Shown piece after piece: positions 22,846 through 34,621 of a stretch of 64,000 nt of DNA; position 1 is the first letter of the stretch, and the number at the start of each line of letters is the position of its first letter. The position numbers and the translations under genes are program-made. This DNA comes from Fallopia convolvulus (lineage: Eukaryota; Streptophyta; Magnoliopsida; Caryophyllales; Polygonaceae), in NCBI GenBank assembly GCA_964016875.1, contig OZ024719.1:64613224-64677223 (forward strand). The letters are read 5' to 3'. Below the pieces are notes generated by a model. It was not told the DNA's origin and did not search any database. It was given only the letters and a program-made list of their open reading frames with translations.

Positions 22846-25800
22846 CTACTCAGGGTTTTTGGGAGAAACAGCAGCGGTCTTGGTGTTTTCTTCAGGAGGC
22901 TTAGGTTTGTTAAAGGACTTCTGGGTTTCCAAAACCGGTGCAAGAGCTTCATTTGGTTTCTTTAAAACACTTGCCTTTTCAGGCTCATGGGGGCTTACCA
23001 ATTTTTTCTTCTCCACGTTCTCAAATTTGGCTGTTGCCCCTGGAGCAGTGCCCACACTTCTGGTGGAGCTTGGCCCATCAATTGTCAGTGAGGATGCCTC
23101 GTCTCTGGATGCGTACCATGTACATCCACAGCCACCGCACTCCAGCTGTAGTTATTGTAACAGTTAAAGGAAGGGACAGTTTATCATGCCAAGATAGAAT
23201 AGAAGGCAAAACGATGAATTTAGGGTAAAAAAGATTTGAAAGAAAGGTTTTTGGAAAACCTGATATCGATCTCCAGTTCCTGCTTGAATAATATCAACGA
23301 GGCCAACTTTCTCCTCGGTGCATCTTTTGCAGCGAGCATCAGTCATCTGGTGTTGTTATAATCATTGTACAAAATAGGGTGGCAAATATAAGAAGGCCTC
23401 GAACAGAAACATCTTAACCAAACACTAAAGAGTTCAGCAATATTAGTTACCTGCATGCGTGCTGCTTCTTCAGGTTGATTTCTGGCTATCTCCTCTGCTG
23501 TTAGTCCTTCCTATAGGGGTATTTTTGGGGGAGTATGGAATTATTACATAATACAAGCAATTGAAAGCTTTAAGAATTGAAGATGACAGTACCAGCGAAT
23601 CAACATCCAATCTGAGTTTAACAGCAAACAAGATAATACAAGACCTCAAAGGGATCAAGTCATGAATCCTACTTGAATTCATTTCTAAAACACATTAATG
23701 TTAATATTCACAGATGTTCCAGGACATCAAGAAGCCTGTCAGAATCATGCAGCTTTTTTTTTTTAATTAACATTTATCAACCATAAACATGTACTCCACA
23801 AAAACTCACAGATATTTGGGTAATTTATCCATACCTTCAACTCATTAGGCGACATACTCAAGATTTTGGATGGCTCTAGCTCCCCTTTCAGCAAGCGTCG
23901 AGCCAAAAATGCATTGTTCTGACAAAAAAATACAACAACGATATGAATTAATGCATAAAATTACACCTGAAACCATACTAAAACAGAAAGGAACAAAGGT
24001 GGATAGAGTAATCCAATAATCTGTGATGCATATCTGCTGAAAGGTAGGATAGAACTAGAGAAAACCAGCGTTAGCATGAAGAGGTTGTATGCAGTGGAAC
24101 ATACTACCTCTGGTTTATGTCAAATCAATAATTGTATATATACCTCCCCAGCCTCAACCCCACCATCCAACAGTACCAGGTCATTTGGAAGAAGGTAGTC
24201 ACATTACATAAAAATAGAAAACTTACACATTGATATAATAGTATACTTCATGTTTAGCAGAGAAAGAGCATATATGATTACCCAACTAACCTTGAGATTA
24301 AAAAAGAGCTGCCTCAACTTTTGGTTATATTTTGTAAAATCTGTCGAAAGTGTCTCATGGGAGGCCTTCTCAAGAGCAGTAACTGCAGAAACAGCAGAAT
24401 CTGGCCACGTAAGTTGTTTGTCAACCTACAACACAAACTAGTGTAAGAATATGGCAGTTAACCACACTACATATGAAACAATAACTATGATGATGGACAT
24501 ATAATTGTCTGGAGAACATCAATAAAAGAACAAAATACCACTAACCTTCAACCCATTCCCTTGGTCATTGTCAGAATGCAGGGGCTTATCACCACCCAAA
24601 TTGCTAGAATCAACTATAGGCCCATTGGTTTCCATCTCTTCTTGTACACTAACAGAAGGACTACAAACATACTCGATGCATTGGAGAAGCTTCTCCAACC
24701 ATTTGTCCCGATGTGTTTCCTTGGTCAAAGCATCAAATCTTACCAGGATGGCATAAAATTTAGAAGCACTTCCTGGTGTCTCTGATTTAATATGCTGATC
24801 AGACCTAGCTGCCCCTTCATCCTCCATGGAAACATCTATAGGAGATAAGTTCCTCTTTCGTAACAGCCTTTTGCTTTTTGTCTGCAGACTCAGATCTTCC
24901 TGATCAAGTGGAGGAGTATCCTCTGCATCAAGATCAGGAAGATCTCCCAGACGTGCCATTGTTTTGTTTACAAGGAGATCAATCTCATGCTGTTTACTAT
25001 CCTCATAATCCTTATCAGTCAGCTTAAACAATTTCTTTTGTTCAGTGTCATACACCTTCTGGACAATAAAACCCGGAAACTGTTTGCGGTTTGGAAGCTG
25101 TTTATGCAATGGAACAAAGTGCACAACACATTTATGCATTACAGACTCTGCAGGGACATCATCACGATGAAAGCTGTAAAAGAGTTCTCGTGTATCACGT
25201 GCTTGCCAGCTACCACCACCTTTCTTCTCAGCCTCCTCAGGACGGTAAAACCACTGCCCAGTGACCATCAAGCCTCCATCTTTAGAGGTCTGAGTAATAT
25301 CCTGTCAACATTAAGATTGAATAAATCTTCAATAACAACATACCAAGGAGAATATAAAATAACAGTAAATCGTCACTAGGGGTTTTGTTCTTTGGTGTTT
25401 ATATAAAGACATGTCTTTATAATGACACCCCAAAGAACAAACCTTAAATTAGAGACCAATCATTTTAGACACACAAACAGCAAACTTGAATGAAGCTGAA
25501 CAGTGAAAGACAGTAGATAGGCAGATTAAGCATATGATGTATATCCATCAAAAGGCAGTTTAAATCCATGTAAATTCATCAAACATCCTGTACGATAACA
25601 ATAGTGATTGGTCCCATTTGATATGGACACAGCACCCTCTTTTAAGCTGATCTAATAATCAACTTTCCCTCTGACTTAATTTCACACAAAGGGCCATCAA
25701 GGTCATGAAGACGTGAGAATACTTACTTTAAGGTCGTGAAACAAACGAAACAAGTTGAAATCTCACTCTCTATTTCTCATAAACTCACACAAATACATTG

Positions 25801-27386
25801 CACAGCTATCATATTTAAGCTGAAAAAGATGTTACAATAAGTGCGAGTTTTAACATATATTTTCTTTACAATTTTATAGATTTAGAGATAAAAAGGAGAT
25901 TACCTTAATAATTGCCACATAAGGCTTTTGCTTTACATCTTCAGGGGTTAGTAGTACAGGATCTTCCTGCAGAAAATTAAAACATGGTCACGGCATAAGG
26001 CTTCCGCTTTACATAAGCCACTTGGCAGGTTTTAATATGCACTTGAAGTACTATCTTCACCAAGAAGGAGAGTAAAGTGATCTTAATTGTGCATTTAATT
26101 GACACTTGGAGTGCCAAATGAACAAAAGCAACAACACTGCTGTGTATAGATGTTGACATTGGGCAAAAAAACATAAACTTGAAGAAATCAAACAGAAGAA
26201 AAGTTAGGGGACAAAAATTACAATGTTCACCTGGATATAAAATGCATGGCAAGGTATGCACAGACAACCCACTTTATTCACTTACTCTAAACCATAGTTC
26301 AATGAAACTATTGGTAAGATGGATTCCATTTATTAATCTTAAAAACAAACAAATCTCCCAAAAAAAACCATCAACTTTTCTAGTACAATGCTCAGCTAGA
26401 AACAACATATATAGAAGGTTTGCCCTAGCTTAGATTTACAGCTGTCCGACAAGCACAATCCATGCTTCAACCTCAACTTAATGCAATCAATTTACCCATA
26501 CATGTTTCTCAGCCTTAATAACTTCCCAACCAATTTCCCCTCATATTGTTTAGACTGTAACAGAAATGGAAGCAACAATTACCCTAATTGCTTTAGAGAA
26601 AATCCAATTCAGTAGTTGTACTTTGCCCTAAAGCACTTACTCCTCCACCTAAATGATATTTACTCCATCTCTTATTAAACTTAAGAATTTTACATACAAT
26701 TGCTTCCTCTATTATTGGTGAATTTTAGTCATGATTGACACAAGGGCAAACATGCACATCTTGACACTTGACAACAATTTCTTTACTCACTAGCGGATCC
26801 GTTATTGCCCATGGGCACTTCGTGACATACATGCTTTATGAGTTCCAAGTCACACTAAATCCTAAAGCCTTCTCACCAAATAACGACATTATCAATCCAA
26901 CCCTCTCTATTGAAATTGAAAACCCTAATCAAAAGGGGAGGCCAAAGCAGCTAAATTGGAAAACAAAAACAGCAAAATTCGAACAAAAAATGGATGAAAA
27001 AGTGAAGTGGCCGAAAAACATACCAGTTCGAAGCGGATGCCGTCGAAATCAAAAGCAGCGAAGTGATTGGTCTTCCATCTGCCCTTTCCAGTAACCCTAA
27101 GAGGATCGCCAACTGGCTTGGCATCCTCCTGGACCCTTTCCTCCTCCTCCTCCTCCTCTTCCTCGTCTTCACTCCCACGACTGCGAGAATCTTCTCTATC
27201 CTGATCCACCTCCTCTTCATCTTCTTCTTGAAATTGAATCCTCCTCCTCCGCTTCTGCCTGGGCTCGTTCCGCCTACGCCGGCGATTGCCACCGTCGTTA
27301 CTCGAAGAGTGTGAAGCCTTGGCGACCGCCGCTCCTACCTCCTCATCTTCGTCGTCGCTCACCGAAATTTGCCGTCGTTTTCCCAT
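22846..27386 (-). CDS. AIPP3: BAH and TFIIS-like domain transcriptional regulator, AIPP3/BDT1-like
   Basis: Eight exons on the minus strand (27386-27024, 25966-25904, 25301-24546, 24425-24291, 23918-23835, 23510-23451, 23346-23260, 23145-22846) join in frame to 615 residues. The N-terminus is basic then acidic (RRRRRNEPRQKRRRR, poly-Glu), likely a nuclear signal. A BAH domain covers about 120-245 (VAIIKDITQT, GQWFYRPEEA, HRDDVPAES). A helical TFIIS-central-like region follows at about 395-490. A zinc-ribbon-like element has CKRC (493-496) and CGGC (519-522). The same order occurs in Arabidopsis AIPP3/BDT1 (At4g11560), a reader of repressive histone methylation that also acts on RNA processing; orthology is inferred from memory of that protein. 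All introns are GT-AG. An imperfect palindrome lies in intron 2. Confidence 0.85.
25381..25442. repeat. Imperfect 62-bp palindrome in intron 2 of the AIPP3-like gene
   Basis: The left arm GGTTTTGTTCTTTGG and the right arm CCAAAGAACAAACC are inverted, and the centre AAAGACATGTCTTT is perfectly self-complementary. The RNA of either strand would form a long hairpin. It may be a tiny foldback element or a hairpin RNA source. Confidence 0.75.
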
Positions 27387-27900
27387 TTTCTCTCTCTCCG
27401 GAGCAAAAATCTCTCTGCGATGGAGCGAGCTTTATGAGAATTACCCGCCAAGAATGGGGGTCTGAGTGAAACAGAATTACACAAGATGAAAATTTACTGC
27501 ATTTTGGCTAGCCAAATTATCCAGTATCCACAGCCACAGCCAATTGGGCTGTAGATCTTTATCAAAAAAAAAATAAAAATTGGGCTGTAGATAATATAGG
27601 ATTCTAAAACAGGATTTCATGTATTTTTTTTTAGCTCGGATTTCATGTATTTTATAAATTTATAAAAGTTATATATCTCAATTTACACAAAATCACCTCT
27701 AACTTAGGGTGATTGATTGATTATTGATAAATTAGAAATTAAAGAAGGTTAGTTACTTTACATTAAAGATAATTTTGTGAAAAAATAGTATATCTTCGCT
27801 AACATGTATTCAATTTATGAACACGTAAATAAAACGAACGCGTCTTACCTTGTCATATTTTTTTAATCAAGAAATAGAACTAAGGCCCATTCAATTGCAT
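27387..27900. promoter_or_regulatory. Upstream region of the AIPP3-like gene
   Basis: The first ~70 bases are GC-richer and probably 5' leader. The rest is AT-rich. A direct repeat AATTGGGCTGTAGAT occurs at about 27541 and 27578. No TATA box can be assigned with confidence. Confidence 0.35.
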
Positions 27901-27904
27901 CGTT

Positions 27905-28612
27905 TTGGAGCTTAAGGAAAATTTCACAACCCCGTTTTGGAGCTTGAGGAAAATTATTGGAAGTCTACAATATCTCTGCATCACAAGACTGGATGTTGCT
28001 TTTATAGTTAATAAACTGAGTCAATTTATGCAAAGTCCGACTACGGTTCATTGGGCTGCATTAAAGCGTCTTCTCCGCTACCTCGCAGGTACTTTGCATT
28101 TTGGCATCACAATAAATTACCAATCCTCTTCTGTATTGCATGCCTTCTCTCATGCTGACTGGGTCGGTGATAAGGATGATTTTATCTCAACATCGGGCTA
28201 TTTGGTATATCTTGGTTCGACTCCCATCTCTTGGAGTTCAAGAAAACAGAAGAGTATTGCTCGGTCTTCAACCGAGGCAGAATATAAATCACTTGCTGAT
28301 GCCACTTCCGAACTAGTATGGATCATGTCCCTGATCTCGGAACTTGGTTATCGGCACAATGGCAAACCTGTTCTCTATTGTGATAATCTTGGTGCTACAA
28401 GTCTAAGTGCAAATCCAGTCTTCCATTTCCGAATGAAACACATTGCCATAGCCTATCATTTCGTTCGAGAACATGTTCAACAAGGCCATCTTCGGGTTGC
28501 TCATATTTCCACACAAGACCAGTTGGCCGATATTCTCACAAAACCGCTACTGAAGCCTCGTTTTCAACAGCTGATTACCAAGCTCAACATCTTCAAAGAA
28601 TCTATAGCTTGA
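27905..28612 (+). pseudogene. Ty1/copia polyprotein fragment: end of RT and RNase H
   Basis: A 235-codon open frame carries copia features: GSLQYL and VNKLSQFMQSP from the RT-RNase H link, RYLAGT, STEAEYKSLADA, the YCDN catalytic motif, and ADILTKPL close to the end. Everything upstream (gag, protease, integrase, most of RT) is missing, so the element is 5'-truncated. The first ~50 bases contain a duplicated CGTTTTGGAGCTT segment at the break. A polypurine GAGGGGGAA follows the stop. Confidence 0.9.
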
Positions 28613-28850
28613 GGGGGAATATTAATAATATGTATTTTCATTTATTTTCTCATTATTATTTCTAATATCTTCCTAGGCTATTCTTGTTAGAAGTTATTAC
28701 TTTATTTTAGCTGATTGTTATAGGTAGATAAGATTCTATCTTACTAGGGTTTACTTTGTATAAGTACTCCTTTTACTGAATAATAGAATTACGTTGATTC
28801 TTCACTAAATCAATTCTCTACAATATCTTCTAGGGTTTCGGAGATCCACC
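28613..28850 (+). mobile_element. Copia polypurine tract and 3' LTR-like remnant
   Basis: TTGAGGGGGAATATT after the RNase H stop is a typical copia polypurine tract. The following ~220 bases include a TATA-like GTATAAGTACTCC and an AATAGA-type signal, as in a copia LTR. The end of the LTR and a target duplication were not found. Confidence 0.5.
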
Positions 28851-30062
28851 GGTTGCAAGAACGATCTGTGAGTTCCAAACCTTAAGTTCAAGTACGTAAG
28901 TAGTAAAAATTTGACTCAATTTGTTCATTGTACATAGTTAAAATGTCCCTAGCCCTAATATGTAGTTGGAGCCTAGGGTTATTGCAGTTCCGAGTTGCTT
29001 AGCTTAGGGTTCTTGAAGTTCTTAGGTCGTCGTTGGTGCTTACTCCTTAGGACTCTTAAAGTTTAGATAATTCGACTTCTCTCATAGTTGGTGACTTGTT
29101 TTGAAGTTCAAGTCATTTTTTCCTCAATTATAGCACCCGAATTGTTACTAGTATGCTTAAAAGAGCTTCTTTTTCATATATCTAATCAGGGTTTCATTTG
29201 GAATTGTTGCCTATGTTTTCAATTTGTCCATGTAATGGAGTTCTTCAGGTAATAGTGACATCATGATCTACACTCTCTTAATGATCTGATAAAGACCATT
29301 CAAAATTACGATTTGATAAATACCATTCGCAATTTTGTTCAAGAACATTCTTTTTATTAACAAGCGTTTATGCTTTTACTTTGATAAGTTTGCGGTGAAG
29401 CTTGAGCCAAAAACCAAGGGAAGAACTCTTTGATGGATTCTCTATTGTAAGCCTGTTGTTACTTATTTATTTACACTGTATTCATAGTGTCATTTGCTCT
29501 TGTGAAATTTTGAATGCTTCATTATGACATATAAATGTTTTCATTTGCAAACTATTTTGTAACCAGAGCACATGCTTGGAGTTGATATGCTTCCAATGAA
29601 TGTCTCAGAGGGTGCATGCCGGTTCTTGAATTTCCGAGGTCGGTGTCACATGGGACATGTACATGTAATGTTTTCTTGATTGCCTGGATTATAAAAGTGT
29701 AATGGTTATTGGGGATTTTTTATTTGTTGCAGTTACACTTGCTAGGTTCTTAACCTTGTTTAGGAACAATGAGAATATGTGGTCGTATGAATATCATACA
29801 ATCAACGCAAAAGATATATATGTAAATGGAAGATAAGGAAGGAATATAAGTCTTTAGTTATGTCATATATAACAAGCAACTATCTTATCTTTTCTCTTGA
29901 TTACACATGGCTAGTATTGTTGGTGCTAAAACGTAGAACAACAATAAAATTCATGTTGATATATGGTTAATGATACATTTGGGTTAGGTAATGAAATTAG
30001 GGGTCTGCTCTTGTTTTTGCTTTGTAAAAACATTAGAAAACTGGTATGAAGACAATTGTGCT
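28851..30062. other. Intergenic or transposon debris
   Basis: AT-rich, no secure gene. A ~100-base open stretch at 29566-29665 is preceded by an acceptor-like TTTTGTAACCAG and reads as a short Cys/His-containing peptide (CRFLNFRGRCHMGHVHV), vaguely like a CCCH finger. It could be an exon relic, but nothing flanking supports a gene. Confidence 0.35.
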
Positions 30063-30617
30063 TGATGTCAAACCCACCTAAGCTTGAATCCAATCTCGGT
30101 CATCCCGAGACCATGACATCCACCTTGGATTAGGATTTAATGTCATTTATTATGTATTTCCCTATTTTAGCATATTTCCATTTATGTCTTTCCGAATTAA
30201 GTTGTTGCTATTTTTAGTATTACTATTTATGATTTATGGGCTTTTGGACGTTAGGTCTTGCTTGCATGCAAATCCTAGTCCATTATGCCTTGTTGCTTGT
30301 TAGGGTTTTGAAAGCCACCTCTTTATAAGGAGTTCTCGAGCTTATTTATTATTTAAGTAGATTATTAATTCCATTTAATAAAGTTGAGAGCATCTCCTTG
30401 TTTGTGGATTCCTATGTCAAAACACTCCCTCAAATCTATCTTCCTCTTACTCATTTCTCCCTTGAATCGAGTGCTTCTTATCTCTTAAAGGTTGAGATCC
30501 CCTTAAATCTCACAAACCGCTTGCGCCCATACTCATTTGAGACCCACTATACGGTCAAAGTCAAAGGTCTAAGTGTCCAACACGTACTCGCATCCTTTCA
30601 GAGACCAGTTCGCATCA
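30063..30617 (+). mobile_element. LTR remnant with adjacent degenerate primer-binding site
   Basis: The segment begins TGATG and ends CATCA, inverted ends as in LTRs. It is followed at 30619 by TTGGCATAAGAGCC, two changes away from the initiator-Met tRNA primer-binding site TGGTATCAGAGCC. No second LTR or coding domain was found nearby. Confidence 0.45.
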
Positions 30618-32092
30618 ATTGGCATAAGAGCCAACAAACCATGTAAGTAATTCGAACTCTTGTTCACACAAATTATCATATTTCTTTCGATCTATTCTTG
30701 CTTGCTTTAAAAAAAATCAAAAAAATATCTCCGAGACGTAGTTTGGTTAAGCAAGGCTCGTCTAAATTTTTGCCTAATTTTTTTCTTCCATGCGATATTG
30801 TGGTGTGAAAGATTCATGTGCTTGCTTGTAATTATGATTCATTCCTTGCATGCATTTGATTTCTACAATACAGTTTCGTTCCATGTTTGCATGTGAGAGT
30901 TAGGTCGATCTCCATTGCTTAATTCCTGCTAATTGGATATTATCCATTTTGTACGGAGCATTAAGTAGCAAATTTAGCCCAAAAGTATTCTTGCATGCTT
31001 TATTTAAGTATTTGTAAACCTACCTTAATAAATTAGCTAATATCTAAGTATATAAGCTAATAATGCATTTATTTCTTATTTTTTCCCTCCCCTACTCGTG
31101 TTCTCTCTGCTCTCTCGTGTGCTCTCTCAAAACCGTTCCTGATCATTCTTGGACTGCAATTTCAAGTTGATTCCAAGTCAAATTTCGTTGTGTGATCATC
31201 CTCTCAAGTCGATTTCAAGTTGATTTTTATAATTCTTGAAATTGTGGTAAGTATTTTTCGTTGTGCGATCATCCACAAGCGTCTTCTTCAGATTAGGGTT
31301 TTCTGTAATCTACAAGGGTTATGATTTTGATTTTGTCATCACTTTGTTCGTTTTTTGTGTGATTTTGTGTTTGGATTTTAGTTTTTATTTGCCTTTTCGG
31401 TTTATTTTAGTGTTTGTTTTGCCGATTTGAAGCTGAGTTGCATGTGATGATAGTAGATGACAAGAGTTTTTTTTTGTTTAGTGACATTGTTTTCATTCGT
31501 GGATTTTGTGTTTTGATTCGCGTTTTTGTTTTGCATTGTTTATTTTTTGGGTGTTGTGATGTCAATTTCTCGATTTTTTGTTTTTTGTGGAATAGTGATG
31601 ACAAATTGTAAATATGATTAGAGCATTACTTTTCTGTGATGATAGTTGTTCATTGTAGTTATTTTTTTGTGATGTTAGGAACATATTGATGTGAATATGT
31701 TGTTTTTTTTGTCTTATTTCACACTAATGATGATAGTTGTTTGTGATGATAGTAATGTTTTATGTTGTGCATTTTGTGTTGTCACTTGAACATGTTCATT
31801 TTGGTGATATGGTGATGAGTTTATGTGATGTGTGATTGATGAAAATATGTTAGCTGTTTTTATTTAAGTTGAAATTAGTGATGCCAATGTTTTTTTTTTT
31901 GCGATGACAATGGCTTTTTCGTATGTGTTTAGGTTGTGATGACGACTTTTACTATTGATGATAATATGTTCATTCTAATTGTGTTAGTTACAGTAGTGAT
32001 GAAATTTGTTTTTGTGATGACAATTTTAAATATTGATGATAATATGTTTACTTTAGACTTGTCATATTTGCTTGTGATGACACATTTTAATT
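30618..32092. other. Non-coding, T/G-rich transposon-like DNA
   Basis: From about 31300 the plus strand is strongly T/G-rich with repeated GTGATGATAGTT and TTTTGTGATGA phrases. No coding frame is supported. This may be the leader of the DUF1985-type element that follows. Confidence 0.4.
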
Positions 32093-32706
32093 ATGTTTTT
32101 TAAAGATAAACAATGGAGACTAAGGAACTTGAATATATGGTGCCTGAATCAAAATGATACCTTGAAAGAGCAAACAAATATCATACTCAAAATGTTTTCC
32201 ACCTCATTAAGTGTCACTTATCATCCGATGAGTACATTATGTGAGGGTTGTTTTGGTGCAGTATTGAAGTTAGGTGATACTATACCACTGAGTTACAAAC
32301 TTATGCATTTTGCCATAATTCATGAGTTACAACTTCATATAAGTATGAGACGTGGTTTAGAATAGGTGGTAATGTCTATCGATTTGCTTTAATGGACTTT
32401 GATGTTGTTATTGGGCTGAATTGTGGCAATATAGGTGATGTTGATATCCCTAAAGTTGATCTCATTGATGTCGTAGAGGTGAAGAAATGTAGTTTGGATG
32501 ATTTGCATTCTGTTTTTGTAAATGAAAAAAATCGATCCAAGAAGTTTAAGCTTGCAAACTTGTTGATCCTAGATGGTGTTTTGCTTCCTAAACGAGATAA
32601 GGTTCCTATAGATCCAACTCGTATTGTTGTTGTGACTGATTTGGAAAATTTTTATGCTTACCCTTGGGGTAGGTTGTCTTATGAAGCTTTGAGTTTAGAT
32701 AAATGA
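32093..32706 (+). pseudogene. DUF1985-type transposon protein fragment (frameshifted)
   Basis: Two frames continue one another. The first (to about 32345) ends HELQLHISMRRG. The second holds ETWFRIGGNVYRFAL, VIGLNCG and FYAYPWGRLSYEAL. These are hallmarks of DUF1985, found in plant transposon proteins often fused to a Ulp1-type protease. A one-base frame change near 32345 breaks the protein and no Ulp1 part follows. A 24-bp segment (GAGATAAGGTTCCTATAGAT) is repeated with one change at 32594 and 32705. Confidence 0.75.
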
Positions 32707-33360
32707 GATAAAGTTCCTATAGATCCAAGATTTTTTTTAGAATTTTTGAGTTTATTCCTTTGGGAATTTCTACACCTCTTTTCTCCACCGATGCACCACC
32801 ACACCACCATCCACCCACCTCCGACCACTCGTCGGCCGCCCGCGCCGCTGTGCTGCCCGTCCTGCCGCCGTCCTGCCTTGCCTCCTCTTTGGCTTCTGTT
32901 TTTGCATCCTACTGTAAAATAGAATAAAATGGAGCTTTTTTTTCTTTGTTAAATAATGACGTGGAATTCAACTTTGGGCCATAATATTAATCTCAATTTT
33001 CAAAATCATATTTATAAAATTTAAAAGGCTTGTACATAGTTTTAATAAAAAATAGCATGATCTAGAGAGAAAACAATCTTATTAAATCATAAAAGTAATC
33101 CTAATATTTTTAAGACTCATAAAAATTATTTTTAAAGCATGTAAATTTTGATTTTGACAAGAAAATTAGCTTAGATATATTTTTTCTTGATTATAAAAGA
33201 AGTAGCTTGAAATAATGAATTAAATAGAATAAGGTTTTTATGAAAAGGAAATACATTTACATGTCAACTTAGCCTTAATATAATTTTAAAATAGATTATA
33301 TGACCTTTTTAATTAAAATTAGACTCCTAAAGAATAATATTACTTAAGTAATTTAAATAA
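32707..33360. other. Spacer with a C-rich island
   Basis: A C-rich stretch at about 32785-32880 (repeated CACCAC and CCGCC motifs) stands out in AT-rich DNA. No coding frame is supported. The region after 33130 grades into the tandem array. Confidence 0.45.
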
Positions 33361-33365
33361 TTGTT

Positions 33366-34050
33366 GCATGTGCATTTAAAAGGCTTTTATATGAATTAAT
33401 ACACATTTGCCTGTTAACTTAGACTTTATTATAATTATAAAATAAATTATATATGACCTTCTTGATAAAAGGAGACTTAAAAGGATATTATTTACTTAAG
33501 TAATTTAAATAATTTTTGCATGTGGATTTAAAAGGCTTTTATATGAATTAATCAACTTTTGCATGTTAACTTAGACCTTAATATAACTTTGGAATAAATT
33601 ATATATAACATATTAATTAAAGTAGACTTATAAGAATCATATTTAATTAAGTAAATTAAATCATTGTTGCATGTGGATTTAAAAGGTTTTATTTGAATTA
33701 ATCCATTTTTGCATGTCAACTTAATCCTTATTATAAATTATGGACTAAATTATAATCGATCTCTAGTATTAATATTTCTCATGAGAATAATATTTATTTA
33801 AGATCAATGAATGAAAGTGCATGTGGTTTTAAAAAGAATTTTTATTTGTTTTTTCCAACTTTTGCATGTCAAGTTAGCCTTTTGGTATAATTTTTTTGGA
33901 ATAAAATATAAATGATCTTATAAATAATAAGATTCATGAAAACAATACTTATGTAATTAAATTAAATAAATATTGCATGAGGATTTTTAAAAAGGTATTT
34001 TTCATTTGATTTAATACATTAGGTTTCTCTAATTAAGTATTTTATTTGTA
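33366..34050. repeat. Degenerate tandem array, unit about 150 bp
   Basis: The motif GCATGTGGATTTAAAAGGC or a close variant recurs at 33366, 33518, 33669, 33829 and 33975, i.e. every 146-160 bases. Each is followed by a similar order of motifs (GAATTAAT, TTTGCATGT, AACTTAG, AAATTATAT, TTAAGTAA). A weaker unit appears upstream near 33240. This is a minisatellite or satellite-like array of about five to six copies. Confidence 0.8.
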
Positions 34051-34138
34051 TCAAAGCTATTTATTACCTCACTTTGAAAATAATAATAAAGGATTATTAT
34101 TATTTAAATTTTGAACCTAAATTATTAAATTAAATAAG

Positions 34139-34330
34139 ACAGAATATATATAGACACCTCATTTTGACCAATTAGTCACTTTAACACCTTGACTTTGGAA
34201 ATGTTCGATTGAGTACTTGAAATATATAAATTGAGACCTATTGAACACTTCTTTGTTAATGTGGCGATTTGCATGAGATGCACTCTCTTATGGGCGAGTA
34301 GGAAACTAGTATTACAATAACGTGGCACTT
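34139..34330. mobile_element. Single end of a MULE related to the element at 2696-3961
   Basis: About 190 bases align to the terminal repeat of the MULE at 2696-3961: shared CAGAATA, GACCAATTAGTCACTTTAA, AATGTTCGATTGA, then ACACT and CACTCTCTT. No opposite end was found, so this is a truncated copy. Confidence 0.75.
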
Positions 34331-34507
34331 GTATTAGTCATATCTAACATTTTTGTAATATTTGGTGGGCAAAGTTTAGTGAACTAAGTTTCTTGGATTG
34401 TCTCGATCAGAAATCAGTAATACATAGGTTTGTATTTCTTTCTTTTGCCCTTACAAAATCCTGGAATGAATTGGGCATTATAACGAGTAGTAAAGGCTTC
34501 ATTGGTA

Positions 34508-34590
34508 TGTTGTTCGGATCCACTTGGTTCCTCCCAAACCACAAATGATCAATGTCGTGGTGTTCGGATCCACTCGGTTCCTCCCGGGCT
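34508..34590. repeat. Direct repeat GTTCGGATCCACTYGGTTCC
   Basis: The phrase occurs twice, near 34513 and 34561, with one substitution and about 48 bases between starts. No function is apparent. Confidence 0.8.
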
Positions 34591-34621
34591 ATAACATTAA
34601 CCAACTTTCAAGATACATAAT

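Noticed and set aside
26925..27023. Extension of AIPP3-like exon 1 past 27024
   Set aside because: A GTATGT donor at 27023 and the in-frame junction to the next exon show this is intron.
33366..34050. CRISPR-like array
   Set aside because: The repeats are long, degenerate and contiguous with no unique spacers, in a plant nuclear context.
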